Source of the DNA: Desulfovibrionaceae bacterium UBA930
GTDB lineage: Bacteria > Desulfobacterota > Desulfovibrionia > Desulfovibrionales > Desulfovibrionaceae
Length of the DNA: 7,819 nucleotides
Assembly (NCBI GenBank): GCA_002293605.1
Contig: DBDO01000045.1
Span: forward strand, 999-8,817
Direction: 5' to 3'
Position 1 is the first letter of the stretch. Every line of letters begins with the position of its first letter. Positions 7,054-7,819 of the stretch are shown here, piece after piece. The notes under the pieces were generated by a model that worked only from the letters and a program-made list of their open reading frames with translations, ran no database searches and was not told the DNA's origin. A program made the translations under genes and the position numbers.

Positions 7054-7707
7054 CTAAAAACGCCCATCAGTCATAGTAAGCACTCTGTGGCTTTGTTCGG
7101 CGTAGCCCGGATTATGGGTCACCATGACGATGCTTACGCCCTCCCGGTTGAGTTCGCGCAGCAGCTCCATAATCGCGCCGCCCGTAGCGCTGTCCAGACT
7201 GCCGGTGGGTTCGTCCGCAAAGATCACCTGTGCGTTTTTTGCCAGGGCGCGGGCAATGGCCACGCGCTGCTGTTCGCCGCCGGAAAGTTTTCCGGGCAGG
7301 GAGCGTTCTTTGCCGCCAAGGCCGACCCGTTCCAGCAGAGCCCCGGCCTTGCGCCGCTCTTCGGCCCGTATTGGGGTGAGCCCGCCCATGAAAGGCAGCA
7401 GTACGTTTTCCAAGGCCGTGAGATAGGGCATAAGGTGGTGCTGCTGAAAAACCACGGCGAATTCCGTTGCGCGCAGGTGGTTGCGCTCTTTTTCCGAACA
7501 GGAACAGATATCCAGGCCCTTGTAGATGACCTGGCCTGCATCCGGCAGCACCAGAGAGGACAGAACGCCGAGCAGGGTTGATTTGCCGGAGCCGGATTTG
7601 CCGAGAATGCTTAAAAATTCGCCTTCGGCAAGGTCCAGGTCGAGCGCGTTCACTGCGGGCCTGTCCGCGCCTGGGTAGTGTTTTATGATGTTTCGCGCAT
7701 GCAGCAT
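7054..7707 (-). CDS. ABC transporter ATP-binding protein, LolD/MacB-type
   Basis: A complete 217-residue ATPase subunit with every motif: Walker A GKSGSGKST (36-44), Q-loop Q88 in VVFQQHHLMP, signature LSGGEQQR (141-148), Walker B VIFADE (161-166), D-loop SLD (170-172), and switch histidine H198 in VTHN. The FQQHHLMPYLTALENVLLP stretch and the ADEPTGSLD wording place it in the MacB/LolD/FtsE group, which pairs with FtsX-like permeases in lipoprotein release, macrolide or peptide export, or cell-envelope work. No permease is in the window; its stop lies 30 bp from the converging chemoreceptor stop, so any partner must be upstream, right of 7819. The start ATG at 7707 has only a weak GAGAA upstream. 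lolD is possible as a name but cannot be fixed without the partner. Confidence 0.9.
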   Translation of the reverse strand: MLHARNIIKHYPGADRPAVNALDLDLAEGEFLSILGKSGSGKSTLLGVLSSLVLPDAGQVIYKGLDICSCSEKERNHLRATEFAVVFQQHHLMPYLTALENVLLPFMGGLTPIRAEERRKAGALLERVGLGGKERSLPGKLSGGEQQRVAIARALAKNAQVIFADEPTGSLDSATGGAIMELLRELNREGVSIVMVTHNPGYAEQSHRVLTMTDGRF

Positions 7708-7740
7708 GCTATTCTCATGATAGTTTCAGAGCTGTGTATG

Positions 7741-7806
7741 CTCCCGAAAAGCAGCGCAGCCGCTTTTCGAAATGGAGCTCAAGGAGCCTCGGGCTCCTTG
7801 CGGGAG
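7741..7806. repeat. Block of nested inverted repeats at the right edge
   Basis: Two hairpins lie side by side: CGAAAAGC (7745-7752) with GCTTTTCG (7762-7769), 9-nt loop; and CAAGGAGCC (7780-7788) with GGCTCCTTG (7792-7800), 3-nt loop, a perfect 9-bp stem. CTCCCG (7741-7746) and CGGGAG (7801-7806) can enclose both, giving a three-way-junction shape. No T-tract follows on either strand, so it is not a standard terminator. It could be a REP-like extragenic element, a structured leader of the ABC gene, or the tail of something beyond the edge. Confidence 0.6.
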
Positions 7807-7819
7807 TCCAGAGGGCTCT

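Noticed and set aside
7717..7722. TATCAT as a -10 for the ABC gene
   Set aside because: No -35-like hexamer lies 16-18 bp upstream, and transcription would start almost at the ATG.
7715..7819. - strand frame open from the right edge, stopping 7 bp before the ABC gene
   Set aside because: The 34 codons could be the end of an upstream gene, but a second frame is also open, the peptide resembles no permease C terminus, and it runs through the palindromes; not supportable as a gene.

Overview
The window looks like a piece of chromosome from a fairly high-GC, Gram-negative, motile anaerobe. I would guess a Desulfovibrio-like member of the Desulfobacterota. This guess rests on overall protein style: GC-rich codon use, a chemoreceptor whose PAS domain carries a cysteine cluster, and a small stand-alone SLC13-type permease. 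No marker gene is present, so the taxonomy is an inference of moderate confidence.

Left part (1-1235): a toxin-antitoxin patch with lower GC than the rest. The C-terminal 119 residues of a FitB/VapC-like PIN-domain RNase toxin run in from the left edge on the + strand. Facing it on the - strand is a complete higB-higA pair, a RelE-superfamily mRNA interferase followed by an XRE antitoxin. The two units converge on one strong hairpin with an A-tract on one side and a T-tract on the other, so it can terminate transcription from both directions. The higBA pair has a readable promoter: -35 TTGACT, 17 bp, extended -10 TGCTATCTG. A perfect 17-bp inverted repeat covers its -10, as expected for autorepression by HigA.

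Middle part (1236-4485): a 429-residue DASS/SLC13-type anion or dicarboxylate permease on the - strand is divergent from a 554-residue + strand gene. The latter fuses about 12 predicted membrane helices to a C-terminal LuxR-type helix-turn-helix. The 246-bp region between them holds a plausible promoter for the regulator and overlapping inverted repeats that could be an operator. The natural reading is a membrane-embedded one-component regulator controlling the neighbouring transporter. A large U-tract terminator closes the regulator gene.

Right part (4486-7819): a complete methyl-accepting chemotaxis protein of 803 residues. It has a periplasmic helical sensor of about 260 residues, HAMP, a PAS domain with a CX2CX5CX4C cluster, and a signalling hairpin. 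It converges with a LolD/MacB-type ABC ATPase gene on the - strand, whose permease partner is not in the window. Upstream of that ATPase, at the right edge, is a 66-bp set of nested inverted repeats that I could not assign.

How the genes may work together: the permease, membrane regulator and chemoreceptor could be separate responses to small organic anions, but this is inferred from position and family only. No CRISPR array, tRNA, rRNA or insertion sequence was seen. The least explained items are the membrane-LuxR/permease pair, the cysteine-bearing PAS of the chemoreceptor, and the right-edge palindromic block.
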